NCBI RefSeq assembly: GCF_009870125.1
Contig: NC_046683.1
Location: 47,817,869-47,881,868 of the forward strand
Source: Drosophila pseudoobscura
Lineage: Eukaryota; Arthropoda; Insecta; Diptera; Drosophilidae
Length of the DNA: 64,000 nucleotides
Direction of reading: 5' to 3'
Shown: positions 12,247 to 22,012 of the stretch, one piece after another
How positions within the stretch are numbered: position 1 is the first letter of the stretch
Layout of the letters: every line of letters starts with the position of its first letter
Notes under the pieces: generated by a model
The model's input: the letters and a program-made list of their open reading frames with translations, nothing else
What the model was told of the DNA's origin: nothing
The model's database searches: none
Position numbers and translations under genes: made by a program

Positions 12247-15200
12247 ATGATGTTCACGGTAAGTGTGATGGTGTAAGATGTTTGTGTGTGTGTGTGATGC
12301 CAAAGACTATATTGTGTGTAGTCTTCGGTGTGATGCGATGCTCTGAACGCAATCGATAAGAGACATATTTTTCGAACGCCCTTTCTTTACCTCATTTAGG
12401 GCACCAACCAGCAGCAGGACACTCGGTTCAGCGACAAGGAAAAGAAACTAATGAAACAAATGAAGTTCGGCGACTGTCTGAGCAAGCGCGTGGACATGTC
12501 CAAGGTGAAGCTGGACGTGCTACGGCCGTGGATCAGCAAGAAAATCACCGACATACTCAACATCGAAGACGATGTTGTGGTGGAGTTTGTATATAACCAG
12601 CTGGAGGAGGAGAAGTATCCATGTCCCAAGAAAATGCAAATAAATATGACCGGGTTCCTCAATGGCAAAAATGCCCGCCAGTTTATGGGCGAGCTCTGGG
12701 CTCTGCTGCTCTCGGCCCAGGACAGTGACTCCGGCATCCCGGCTGAGTTCATACAGCAAAAGAAGGACGAGATACTCAAGCGCGAGGAGGAGCTACAGCA
12801 ACGCCAGCGCGACAGATCCCGCTCACGTTCTCGCTCCTCGCGAGGGAATTCCCGGCGTGACCGTCAACGTGATCGATCTCCAAATGGCGGCAAATCCAAG
12901 TCCCGCTCCCGTTCGCGCTCGCGATCGGCCAAGCCAGCCAACAATGGCTCGGTACCAAGTGCCGCCCGTGAGGCGGCCGCCAATGCAGCGGCTCGAATTC
13001 GCAAACGCGGCGGCTCACCCTCGGCCACCCGTCCTGCCTCCAGGGAGCGGCGTCCCAGCCGCCGCCCACGGTCCCGCTCTCGCCAGAAGACGCGCTCTGG
13101 CTCGCCGGCCCCTGGCAAGAAGGCATCCTCCTCGGACCCACCCCCAGCTAAGGCTCTCAATGGACGTCACTCAGGGGACAAGTCCCCCGTACAGCCCAAG
13201 GGAAAAAAGTCGTCGCGCTCACGCTCCAGGTCACGTTCCCCCCGTAGTCGCTCTAGGTCCAGCGGCAAGCGCTCACGCTCTCGCAGCTCCTCGCCACGCA
13301 GCCGACGTCGGGGCCGCTCCAGCAGCATTTCTCTGTCCCCCGAGCGCAATCAGGATCAGTTCGAGCATCGTCGCAACAAGAACAGTGTCCAAAACAAACG
13401 TCAATATCGCAATAATCGCGGAGACTCGGCCAGCTCCATGGAGCGGGGTAATGATCGCGGACGTCAGTTTGGTGGAGGAGGAGGCGGCGGCCGTCGCGGA
13501 AGGCGCTTCTCGCCGCGCGGCGGTAACCGCAGTCCCATGCGTCAGGACAATGGTGGAGGCGTTGGCGGCGGCGGAGGGCGTTTCCAGCGTTCCAACTCGA
13601 GACGTCGCTCACGTTCCCGTCGACTTTCCCGTTCTCCCATGCGATACTCTCGGTCGCCCAGGCGGTAAGTGTCAAATCAGTCTGAGATTCAGTTTTCATT
13701 CATCTAGTCGCTCGCTTGAAATTTCATTGAAAATGGTTTCCATTTCTTATTCGTTCAATACAAGCAGATTTAATAACCGCCGTCGGTCGCCCATGATGCA
13801 CTATCGGGGTGGCGGAGGTCGTGGCGGTGGACGCGGTGGCGGCGGCGGCGCCGGTGGTGGTCATCGCCAGATGTGGCAGCATCGCGGTGGTTCACCAAAC
13901 ATGCGTGGCGGCGGTCGAATCCACTGGCAGGCGAGATACAGTCCTGGCGGCGGCGGTGGGGGACGAGGTGGCGGTGGAATGGGGCGTTTTGATCGTCGCC
14001 AATCCCCGCACCAGAATCGCTATACGCGTGATCATCGCCCATCGGACTCACAGGGAGGACAGCCCTTCCGGAAATTTTCTCCCCATTCCGGGCCAGGGCG
14101 TCGCTTTTCCTCACCGCAGCGTCGCTCCTCACGCGATCGCCGCCCCAATTCTCGGGAACGTCGCGGCTCGCCTGGTGGCCATGTCAATCGCTGGGACAAT
14201 CCGCCGCCGGCCAGGAATCGACGATCCACGTCGGAGAGCTCAGCTGAGCCGGTCGGACGCCAGCAACGACATCGCAGTGCCAGTCCCGCTGAGAGGCGGG
14301 GCCGCAGTCATAGCCGCAGCCACGAGAGAAGTCGCAGTCATGTGAGAAGCCGCAGCCGCTCCAGTCCGCGACCCAGCCGCAAGCGAGACAGTCCTGTTGC
14401 TGGTAAGTCCCCGTTAAAGTTTGCTCCCTTTGGGAAGGGAATAGTACATAAAGATGGCCTCTCCACAGAGCGTTCTTCGGTGGAGTTCAGCGGCCCGGCC
14501 GTCAATACTATCGATCTCTGTCGCGAGGAGCAGCAGCAGCAGCACCAGCAGCGTAAATCCAATACAGAAACGCTCAAGGTTATTGAGCAGCCAACAGCCG
14601 CAGTACGACGCAGCAGTTATGCCAGCCTGTCCCGCACTCCATCACCGTTCCTTAAACCGCACGAGCGTTCGGCGGCCGCTGCATCAGCCGCTACCGCCGC
14701 CGTCTCCGTATCCAAGGCTGTTCCAAAGAAATCCCGCAAGAGTCAAACCAGCAGCTCCGACAGCAGCGCCGACAGTGATGACACTGACGATCAGCCGGCG
14801 CGCCGCAAGGCCCAGCAAAAGAAGCTGCCAGCTCCCGTGGAGTCGGCTAAGTCAAAGTCGAAGTCTAAGTCGCAACGCAGCTCGGAGAGCTCCAGCAGCA
14901 GCGACCAGAGCGACGATGACAACTCGAGCATCGAAGATCATTTGAAAAAGAAGAAGCAACAAAAGCAGCTGCAGCTGCAGCAGCAACAGCAGTTGCAGCA
15001 GCAACAGCAACAAAAAGTGGCGGCCGTGAAGCCGGACAAACGGCGCTCGGAGAAGAAACTCAAGCGCCCTACATCTAGTGCAGAGGAGTCTACGGGCGTT
15101 GAAGTAGAGGCAAGACCAGGAAGCAGTCGCAAGCGTAGTCATAAGAAACCACGACGAGATGAGGGCGGAGATGTCAGCGACTCCGAGGAGGAGAATGTGC

Positions 15201-15538
15201 CCAAAAAGAAGCGCAAGAAGTCCAAGAAGGCGGCGGACACATCCGACAGCGACTCTGAGGACTCGTCAAAGAAGAAAAAGCATAAGAAACACAAAAAACA
15301 CAGCAAGAAAAGCAAAAAACACAAGAAGCATAAGAGGAAGAGCAGCAGCGGAAAGGCCCGCCCAGACTCCAGCTCCCAAGCAAGCACCGACGAGGAGGAG
15401 CAGTCGGGATTGGCGCCAAAGCGCAACGGAAAGCTGCCGCTCCTGATCGCTGGCGGAACCGGCCCGGGGGGCATTAACGAAGATCTGGAGAAACAATTGC
15501 GGGAGCGCGCATTAAAATCCATGAAGAAGTTGGACTGA
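12247..15538 (+). CDS. SRm160: SRm160/SRRM1 splicing coactivator: PWI domain plus RS-rich tails
   Basis: Three coding exons: 12247-12258 (MMFT), 12400-13664 and 13768-15538, 1015 residues in all. Residues about 15-130 form the PWI domain (QMKFGDCLSKRVDMSKV, LRPWISKKITDIL, FLNGKNARQFMGELWALLLS), a near match to metazoan SRRM1 and a nucleic-acid binding fold. The remainder is low-complexity: RS/RSRS blocks, Gly-rich GRGGGRGGGGG segments, a glutamine run near 14965-15010, acidic DSDSEDSS patches and lysine/histidine-rich KKHKKH repeats, ending with REREALKSMKKLD-like basic sequence. The family bridges SR proteins and snRNPs at exonic enhancers and links splicing to 3'-end processing in nuclear speckles. 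Intron 2 is 103 nt. A further 66-nt GT-AG segment lies inside exon 3 (see its own entry). The long frame open from 12662 in another phase is a shadow until 13768. Confidence 0.95.
14403..14468 (+). other. Possible in-frame cryptic intron (exitron) in SRm160
   Basis: The segment begins GTAAGT and ends CTCTCCACAG, is 66 nt long, close to the usual size of short fly introns, and is exactly 22 codons with no stop. Removing it would join VA to ERSSVEF without changing the frame. The full-length SRm160 call keeps it as coding; the spliced form would be 993 residues. Confidence 0.45.
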
Positions 15539-16085
15539 ACCACACACAGACTATACGAAAATAATTGCATTGCCCATGCCCAGACACACAGACACCCCCT
15601 GGATGCACTGCACCAAATCGCCCACTCACACACATGCACGCACTCAGTTGAAGAACTCCTTAGCCCTCAAAGAACAGACAGACGAACGAAGCCATTAAAA
15701 TTATTAAAAACTACATTTACATACACACCAACTAAACAACATTCATTGATCGTATACATTGTATTTCTGAAAATGTATTTCATACCTTTAAGTTCATTGC
15801 CTAAACACAGGATAGCTACTATAAAACCACGCAAACATTAAGCAAATGAATACAATTTGTATTATGTACAAACAAAAAAAAACAACAAACAAACAAAAAA
15901 ATAAGAAAATAATAATAACCCATACACGATATGTAGCCCCCAAGTGGTTTTATAAAAGAAAGAAAAGATCTATTCGGCAATTTGTAATGTTGCCTCCAGT
16001 TTAATTTATAAGTAGGTTTTACAAAATGTAATTATTAATGCCTAAAACAAGAAGAGTGTGTATGAGAGAGCATTAACTATTGAGA

Positions 16086-16091
16086 AATAAA
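16086..16091 (+). terminator. Candidate SRm160 poly(A) signal
   Basis: AATAAA in an AT-rich 3' region about 550 bp after the SRm160 stop. The 3' UTR between contains no competing gene. Confidence 0.4.
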
Positions 16092-16701
16092 CACAATTGT
16101 AAAATTAGTGCCAGTTTTGCTAAAATTTCGAATAACATCTGAAGTATTTTAATAACATTCGAACGAAGCAGCCCTGTGTTCGACACAAAATACCGAAATA
16201 AAAAGAATCAGTATTATTTTATATATATTTTAGTTTTTCCAGCAGTTTTGCTCTGGTTACACTATCCAAAAATACTATCGACATACTTAGCCCACAAGAA
16301 TACCGATATTTTTCTAAAGCTACCCGGTGCACCGATAAGAAGAAGCAAAAGTCGCTGGTTTTTGTGATATACAACACATGTAAACAACAAAAAAATAGCC
16401 TCGATTTTTCTGGACTGTTAAAAGTACTCCGCTGATGATAAATGATGACAAATGTATCCATATTCATAGTTTCGAGTCTCCAAAGACTTCATATCGCTGA
16501 CTGTTCCTTTTCGTCAATCTATTAAATAAGCATTCATATCCTTGTCACCGATTCACTTTCAAACAATTTCTAGTTGTCGCGCAGCAGTCGATATTATCGG
16601 TAGCCGTTTGATGGGATATTTGCTCTCTGTTGTTGGGACTTGCTCTCTTTTTCCCTCTCTACGTCGATGGTATATTTTTCATCGGTAGATTTACGGTATA
16701 T

Positions 16702-16713
16702 TTCAGTATATTT
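16702..16713 (+). promoter_or_regulatory. Ohler motif 6-type element upstream of RpS4
   Basis: TTCAGTATATTT fits the core-promoter motif KTYRGTATWTTT exactly. Two related GTATATTT words lie just upstream, and a motif 1 site lies 37 bp downstream. Confidence 0.5.
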
Positions 16714-16749
16714 TTGAGGGTCAGACCGTACTTTGTATCGAGAAGTTCG

Positions 16750-16760
16750 CGGTCACACTG
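16750..16760 (+). promoter_or_regulatory. Motif 1 (M1BP) site of the RpS4 promoter
   Basis: CGGTCACACTG matches the YGGTCACACTR consensus used by fly ribosomal-protein and housekeeping promoters. It sits about 10 bp before the pyrimidine-rich TCT initiator. Confidence 0.65.
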
Positions 16761-16767
16761 TCGCCTA

Positions 16768-16780
16768 CTCTTCCTTTTCC
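16768..16780 (+). promoter_or_regulatory. RpS4: TCT initiator / 5'-TOP start of RpS4
   Basis: CTCTTCCTTTTCC is the polypyrimidine initiator typical of ribosomal-protein genes, with transcription expected at the C near 16770. A non-coding first exon would then run to the GTACGT donor near 16801. Confidence 0.6.
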
Positions 16781-17067
16781 TGTTGTATTGCAAGACGGAC
16801 GGTACGTGTTAAAATAATTCGCTTATAATTCGGCCATCACTGTTTATTATTGTGGAATGACAAAAAAAATGGGCAGCCAATGGGCCATCCCAATTAACAG
16901 TGATGTTATGCTGAAATAAAAGCCTAGTGAATCGGTTGTATTAAAGCGGCTTCTAGCGGCTCAACTTACAAGTCGACATTCAAAGTATATTTATTTACAC
17001 ATAGCTCAAAGTTTTTTTTACATTTTTTTTTTTAGTTACCGCCCGCACAATATATTGAAACGTAAAG

Positions 17068-18510
17068 ATGGTAAGCATCGCCGGGTGCTGATTTGCAAGT
17101 TAAACGAATGCAATGAGCGAAATTTTGTTTGTGCTGCCCATCGCAGAGTCCCATGGAATTGAGTGTTAGTGTATTAACTTATGGGAATTGTTTTGCAGGC
17201 ACGTGGCCCTAAGAAGCATTTGAAGCGTTTAGCCGCACCCAAGGCATGGATGTTGGACAAACTTGGGGGAGCTTTCGCCCCACGTCCGTCGACCGGCCCA
17301 CACAAGCTGCGCGAGTCGCTGCCCCTCCTGATCTTCTTGAGAAATCGTCTCAAGTACGCCCTGAACGGTGCTGAGGTGACCAAGATTGTCATGCAGCGTC
17401 TGGTCAAGGTTGACGGAAAGGTTCGCACCGATCCCACCTACCCAGCTGGCTTCATGGGTAAGTTCTGCCCGGAGATTGCCACAAACTGATTTGTATGCTA
17501 AAATATTCTTCTACACTTTTATAGATGTCATCACTCTCGAGAAGACCGGTGAGTTCTTCCGTCTGGTCTACGACGTGAAGGGACGTTTCACCATTCACCG
17601 CATCTCCGCTGAGGAGGCCAAGGTGTGTTGAAAAACTTGTGAAAAGATGTCTGGCTTTATCGAAGACCGATCTATGTCATTTGCAATACGTTCATTGGTT
17701 CAAAATGAAGCCCAAAGCAATTTTTGTTACGACGGTCACTGATCTGTGCATTCCGCAGCCATTTCAGTAACTTTTACGTGCAATTACATTCAAATTGAAA
17801 TCCATCTACGTGTGAAAGTAACTAAGTGTACTTTTCAATGTTCTTTTGCAGTACAAGCTGTGCAAGGTCAAGAAGAACCAGTTGGGAGCCAAGGGTGTTC
17901 CATTCCTGGTCACACACGACGGTCGCACCATCCGCTACCCCGATCCTCTCATCCATGCCAACGACACCGTGCAGGTTGACATTGCCACCGGCAAGATCAC
18001 CGACTACATCAAGTTCGATTCCGGTAAGCACCCTTTGATGGAGCAGAAATCCTCCCTGGCTGGTTCGAAGACCACAAAGCGCTAAAATTCCAAGTTGCGT
18101 GGTTCAAATACTAAGCCAAAAGCAATTTTTGTCACGACGGTCTCTGATCTGAGCATTCCACAGCCGTTTCAGTAACTTTACGTGCAATTACAACTCAACA
18201 CACGCATTACGTATTTCGTTGAAAACTAATCGAGGTATTTTCAATTCCATCCATAGGCAATCTGTGCATGATCACCGGAGGCAGGAATTTGGGACGTGTC
18301 GGCACCGTTGTCAACCGTGAGCGTCATCCCGGATCCTTCGATATTGTGCACATCAAGGACTCTCAGGGTCATGTGTTTGCCACCCGTTTGACCAACGTGT
18401 TCATCATTGGCAAGGGCAGCAAGCCCTACATCTCCCTGCCAAAGGGCAAGGGTGTCAAGCTGAGCATTTCGGAGGAGCGCGACAAGCGTCTGGCCGCCAA
18501 GACCCACTAA
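17068..18510 (+). CDS. RpS4: 40S ribosomal protein S4 (eS4)
   Basis: Coding exons 17068-17070 (ATG alone), 17199-17457, 17525-17622, 17852-18023 and 18257-18510 give 261 residues, the expected full length of eukaryotic eS4. The sequence starts [20 protein letters not shown] and carries the S4 RNA-binding region ([19 protein letters not shown]), the central RS4 domain ([17 protein letters not shown]) and a KOW-type segment ([19 protein letters not shown]), ending [10 protein letters not shown]. It is a structural protein of the small subunit. A non-coding first exon ends near 16800, so the initiator codon sits at the end of a tiny second exon (17036-17070), as in many ribosomal-protein genes. 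Introns after codons about 120 and 177 carry two snoRNA-like sequences. Promoter motifs 1, 6 and TCT lie upstream. Confidence 0.97.
17649..17791 (+). ncRNA. Candidate H/ACA snoRNA, copy 1 (RpS4 intron)
   Basis: Lies inside the 229-nt intron 17623-17851. Blocks shared with the copy in the next intron include CTGGCT, CGAAGACC, GGTTCAAA, AAGCC, AAAGCAATTTTTGT, ACGACGGTC, CTGATCTG, CATTCC, CAGCC, TTTCAGTAACTTT and ACGTGCAATTACA. A box-H match AAAGCA (17714-17719) falls between a first hairpin, closable by GGCT/AGCC, and a second hairpin with GTTAC/GTAAC arms. An ACA box (17786-17788) is three bases from the proposed 3' end. Size (about 143 nt), host gene type and intronic site all fit H/ACA guides for pseudouridylation. 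The target was not determined. Confidence 0.55.
18054..18195 (+). ncRNA. Candidate H/ACA snoRNA, copy 2 (next RpS4 intron)
   Basis: Paralogue of the element in the preceding intron, inside intron 18024-18256. Box H AAAGCA at 18119-18124, ACA at 18190-18192. The 3' half is strongly similar to copy 1; the loop of the 5' half has diverged, as expected if the two guides keep one target site and differ at the other. Prediction rests on conserved blocks and box positions only. Confidence 0.55.
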
Positions 18511-19942
18511 AAAAATAAGAGCAAATGCTGGATAGGGGACAGGAGTATAAAGGACTTTTACCTTGTTGCAGAGCTCTGTACGTTAAGCTACGGAATTAAA
18601 AACCAAGAACGTAAAGCATGTGTTTTTTTTTTGTTTGATGCTCGCGGAGCCAGGGCTGTCACCCCCTCCACAATCACCCAAAAGAATCGCTTCCATGATC
18701 ATATAAAACCCATCAATTTCCTTCTGTGCGAAAGTTGGCGCCCAATTTTATAGCTTTTTTGCCGCCAGCATCGATGAGCCGCCAAAAGCTTTGGGCACAC
18801 TGCAAGTGGGTGAATTTATTCATTTGGTTCATTTCTGGTTCGTGAACGACTCAATACTGCTTTTGTTTAAAACCTATTTTATAAACAATCCAATAAAAGG
18901 GAGTCCTTCAAATGAGCCAATCTTGTAGAAAATGGATTGATCTGTATGCTAAAATTATATATTCAGTGCTGAGGGTTATATTTAGCTAGTAATATGCAAC
19001 CGAATAACAAAATCAAGGAATACGATAGAAATCGATTAGCCCATTGTCGACCAGTGGGTATTTAAATACAGTTCAGGTGAAAGATGTTGTTTTGTCACAC
19101 TAAAGAGGAAGGATAGGATGCATGTTGAAGTGGCTCCTACGTGTAGCGAATCGAGGACTCGGGTCTGATTGGGCCTCTACAGGTCCAAAACGGAGGCCTG
19201 CCTGGATCGCAGCAATCGGCACGTGCACGGGGGTGGAGCACCCCCAATGTGCTCAGCTCATGTGTGCATGTATGAGTAAGAAAAAAGAGGAAAAGGAACG
19301 TAAAAGTCCTTTTTGTGGATTTTTGAATTTTTTTATCGAGCTACACATCAGCTGGGAAATAAGCTCTATCGATTTCAGTTATCGAGCTAAAAATCAGCTG
19401 AGAAATAAGTTTTATCGATTTCAGTATTTGTACATTGTACACACTGCTTTGTAGATTGACAATTGGGGAGGCAGAAAAGAAGAAAAGAAAACTCGCTTCG
19501 AAGTAAATCCTAGGTAACTAAATCTTGCTGCCAGGCGGAAACCATAGGAAAGCTGTTGCTATTCTCCGTCTGCTTACTAACCCGCACCCGTGTGGCTGTG
19601 TGTGTGCGTGCGAGTGGCCCCACCGATACACACACTCACACAGACCAATGCCTACACATCATATGTTGATAAGTTCGTGTGTGGAAAGAACAACAAAAGC
19701 AACGAGCACTTCTTCATATGTGAATCATTTGTAGGGATTTGTCTGTTTGTCCGTTTGTTTGTTTGTGTAATGCAGAGCGAGGCAACGTGAACCGTCTGCG
19801 GGTTTATTTGTCGCCCCATTTTCAACTATCTAATACTCCACATAGCCGCACAGTCGCGTCATCCAGCCAGCCCAGCGAACACAGAACACAGAACAGCAGC
19901 AAAAGCAGCAACAGAAGCAGCAGCAGCAGCAGCAGAGCAGTC
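18511..19942 (+). other. RpS4 3' end and Syx13 upstream/5' UTR region
   Basis: An AATTAAA near 18594 followed by a T-rich run fits the RpS4 3' end. The Syx13 side has several ATCGAT words, a 46-bp tandem duplication (own entry), TGTTTG repeats near 19740-19765 and CAG repeats (19895-19935) directly before the Syx13 start codon. Confidence 0.5.
19333..19424. repeat. Two-copy 46-bp tandem repeat with ATCGAT and CAGCTG sites
   Basis: Units 19333-19378 and 19379-19424 are both 46 bp and differ at a few positions. Each holds ATCGAG, CAGCTG and a TATCGATTTCAG end, that is, a DRE-like word and an E-box. It lies about 520 bp before the Syx13 start codon. Confidence 0.7.
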
Positions 19943-20862
19943 ATGTCCCAGGCCTTGAACAATCCAACGGGTGGTGGTGCCCCGCACCGCGATTACGGGG
20001 CCACTGCAGAGAGTATCACGCCCGAAGTGAGCTTCGCCGCTCCAGGCGGCTCCTCTGGCTTCAGTCCCACAGAGTTCATGTCCCTCAGCGAGGACATTGG
20101 GCACAACATAACGGCCGTGCTCAGCAGCACCAAGCAGCTGGAGAAGCAACTGAAGCTGATTGGCACGCCCAAAGATCTGCCGACGCTGCGGGACAAAGTG
20201 CACAGCATCAATACGAAGACGAACGCCAAGATTCAGACCATCACCGTGGACCTGCAACGCCTGCAGGGCGTCGTCAGGCACGGCGATCGCCAGCAGAAGC
20301 TCCAGCTGGAGAAGCTGACGCGCGAGTTCCATAGCGTGGTCGAGAAGTACTCCAACTTGCAGAGACGGATCTCATCCGCTATGCGACAGAGCTACCAACA
20401 GGCCCTGGGCTCCGAGCACGAGGCGGAGGTATCTGCCCGAGCCGAGCTACTCCAGCAGCAGCGCCAGGAGCAGGCTGGTCTGCAGCAGGAGCACGACATG
20501 CTGGTCGAGCGGCATCGTCAAGTGGAGCAGATCGAGTCTGATATCATCGACGTCAACCAGATATTCACCAAGCTGAGTGGACTCGTGCACGAGCAGGGCG
20601 AGCAAATGGGTGAGTGGCCAACACAGAGTGCAAAGCCTTGATTCTAACTGATGCAATTCTAACAATTTTCATTGACTGGCTAGATTTCATTGAGAACAGT
20701 ATTGAGCAGACCGCCACCAATGTGGAGGACGGACATTCGGAGCTGGCAAAGGCGGCTAGAAGTCGTCAGAGCTATCGTCGCAAGATTCTGATCCTTTTAG
20801 TGATTGCTGTGATAATAGGTTTAATTGTAACTGGCATTATTGTTGCCAAATTGAGCAGTTAA
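19943..20862 (+). CDS. Syx13: Syntaxin 13 (Syntaxin 7/12 family Qa-SNARE)
   Basis: Exons 19943-20609 and 20684-20862 give 281 residues. A polar N-terminus leads into an Habc three-helix bundle (about residues 35-150; EDIGHNITAVLSSTKQLEKQ, LTREFHSVVEKYSNLQRR). A Q-SNARE coiled coil follows (about 190-250; HRQVEQIESDIIDVNQIF, GLVHEQGEQMDFIENSIE), then a C-terminal transmembrane anchor, about 257-278 (ILILLVIAVIIGLIVTGIIV). Syntaxin 7/12 proteins act in endosomal and lysosomal membrane fusion; the fly orthologue also links to abscission and the autophagy-endosome system. The start was placed at the first ATG of the conserved part (MSQALNNPTGGGAP); the frame is open further upstream through a CAG repeat without a good start. 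The 74-nt intron splits the SNARE domain at an aspartate codon. Confidence 0.95.
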
Positions 20863-21634
20863 TTGTTTTATTTATACACATATACAAGCCCAAAACATAC
20901 ACACACTCACACACACACACACACACACACGCGCATACATATATGAGTATAAATAATGATTTTTGTAAAACAATTTTTATAAAAAAAAAGAAAATTATGA
21001 ACGTTAAAAATTCTGTTTAATCACCAAGTGAGCAAAGACAACAACAAAAGTAAGAAAATCGAAGAGAACTAAACGGAAATACAATATTTATAAATATATA
21101 TATACATATACACACACACACACACACACTCACACACACATACAAGGATAATGAATCCCATTTAACTGGCATATAAACAAATTATTCAGCGCTTTTAAAT
21201 GTTACTCATTTCTTGTTAAAAAACGATTATTGCGAACAACTTAAGTTTGGCATTGAATGTAACCCCCCTTGTATTTAGTTTATTAGTTTAAAGCAAGCAG
21301 TATGCAAACAAAATATATGTTAAATAATTCAAGTTATAATTAAGCGAGCCTGCAATCGAAAATAAACAAAAAACTACGGCCCAAAATACGAATATCTGAA
21401 ATGTTTCTGCAAATTCAATTAGAGGCGGCTCAAAGTTTGGAAACTATTGCTGAGATGTTCAAATGTGCGCGCTCATTTGCTACAAACAGCTGTTCGGGCA
21501 GTGAGCCAAGTTGGCAGCCCGCAAAAGTTATCGATTTCTCAGCGAACGGCCACACTAACAACGAACCAAAACAACGTGCTGCGAATTATTTTCGTTTTAT
21601 AAATACAATATATAAAAAAACAACACATTTAAAG
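20863..21634 (+). other. Syx13 3' UTR and upstream region of the DUF2462 gene
   Basis: AC-rich microsatellites at about 20899-20930 and 21111-21141, an AATAAA at 21361-21366, then a short promoter region with TTATCGATTTC (21525-21535) and CGGCCACACTA (about 21548-21558), near matches to DRE and motif 1. Confidence 0.5.
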
Positions 21635-22012
21635 ATGCCACAGGGGAAATTCAAGAAAGCCAAAATGCCAGCGGCGATGGCAAAGAAGAAGCAAAAGCAA
21701 GCCGCATTCACACGACGATCCAGTGAGTAGCAACAAGTGGCCTGCTGCCCAGTGCATTGTGCATCAATTGTTTCGCTTACAGATGCACCCATCCAGGCGA
21801 AGAAGGGCAAGTTCAATGAGACACAGAAAATCAAGGCAGTCATTTCCAAGTCGGTCAACAAGAGCGTGGAGAGTGAGCTGCGATCCCGGGCCCACGAAGG
21901 TTACATTCAACTGAGCAAGGCCCAGGAGGCTGTGGCCAAGCATCACGCCTCGCAGGCGGCAGCGGCAGCAGCAACCAGCACAAGTGCCAGCACAAGCAAA
22001 CCTGTAGCATAG
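21635..22012 (+). CDS. Small basic DUF2462 / UPF0390 (C19orf53-like) protein
   Basis: Exons 21635-21722 and 21783-22012 encode 105 residues: MPQGKFKKAKMPAAMAKKK, then QAAFTRRS, NAPIQAKKGKFNETQKIKAV, SKSVNKSVESELRSRAH and an Ala/Ser/Thr-rich tail. The opening (M-x-QG-K-F-K), the central basic APxxAKK motif and the length fit the conserved family of human C19orf53 (Leydig cell tumor 10 kDa protein homologue), found in nucleolar and ribosome-related fractions; its exact role is not settled. The intron is 60 nt. The upstream DRE-like and motif 1-like words suggest ubiquitous expression. An AATTAAA near 22047 is the likely poly(A) signal. The Ala-rich tail is GCA/GCG repeat driven. Confidence 0.82.

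Noticed and set aside
12662-13767. N-terminal half of the 958-codon frame overlapping SRm160
   Set aside because: Out-of-phase shadow of the RS region; only the part after the acceptor at 13767 is SRm160.
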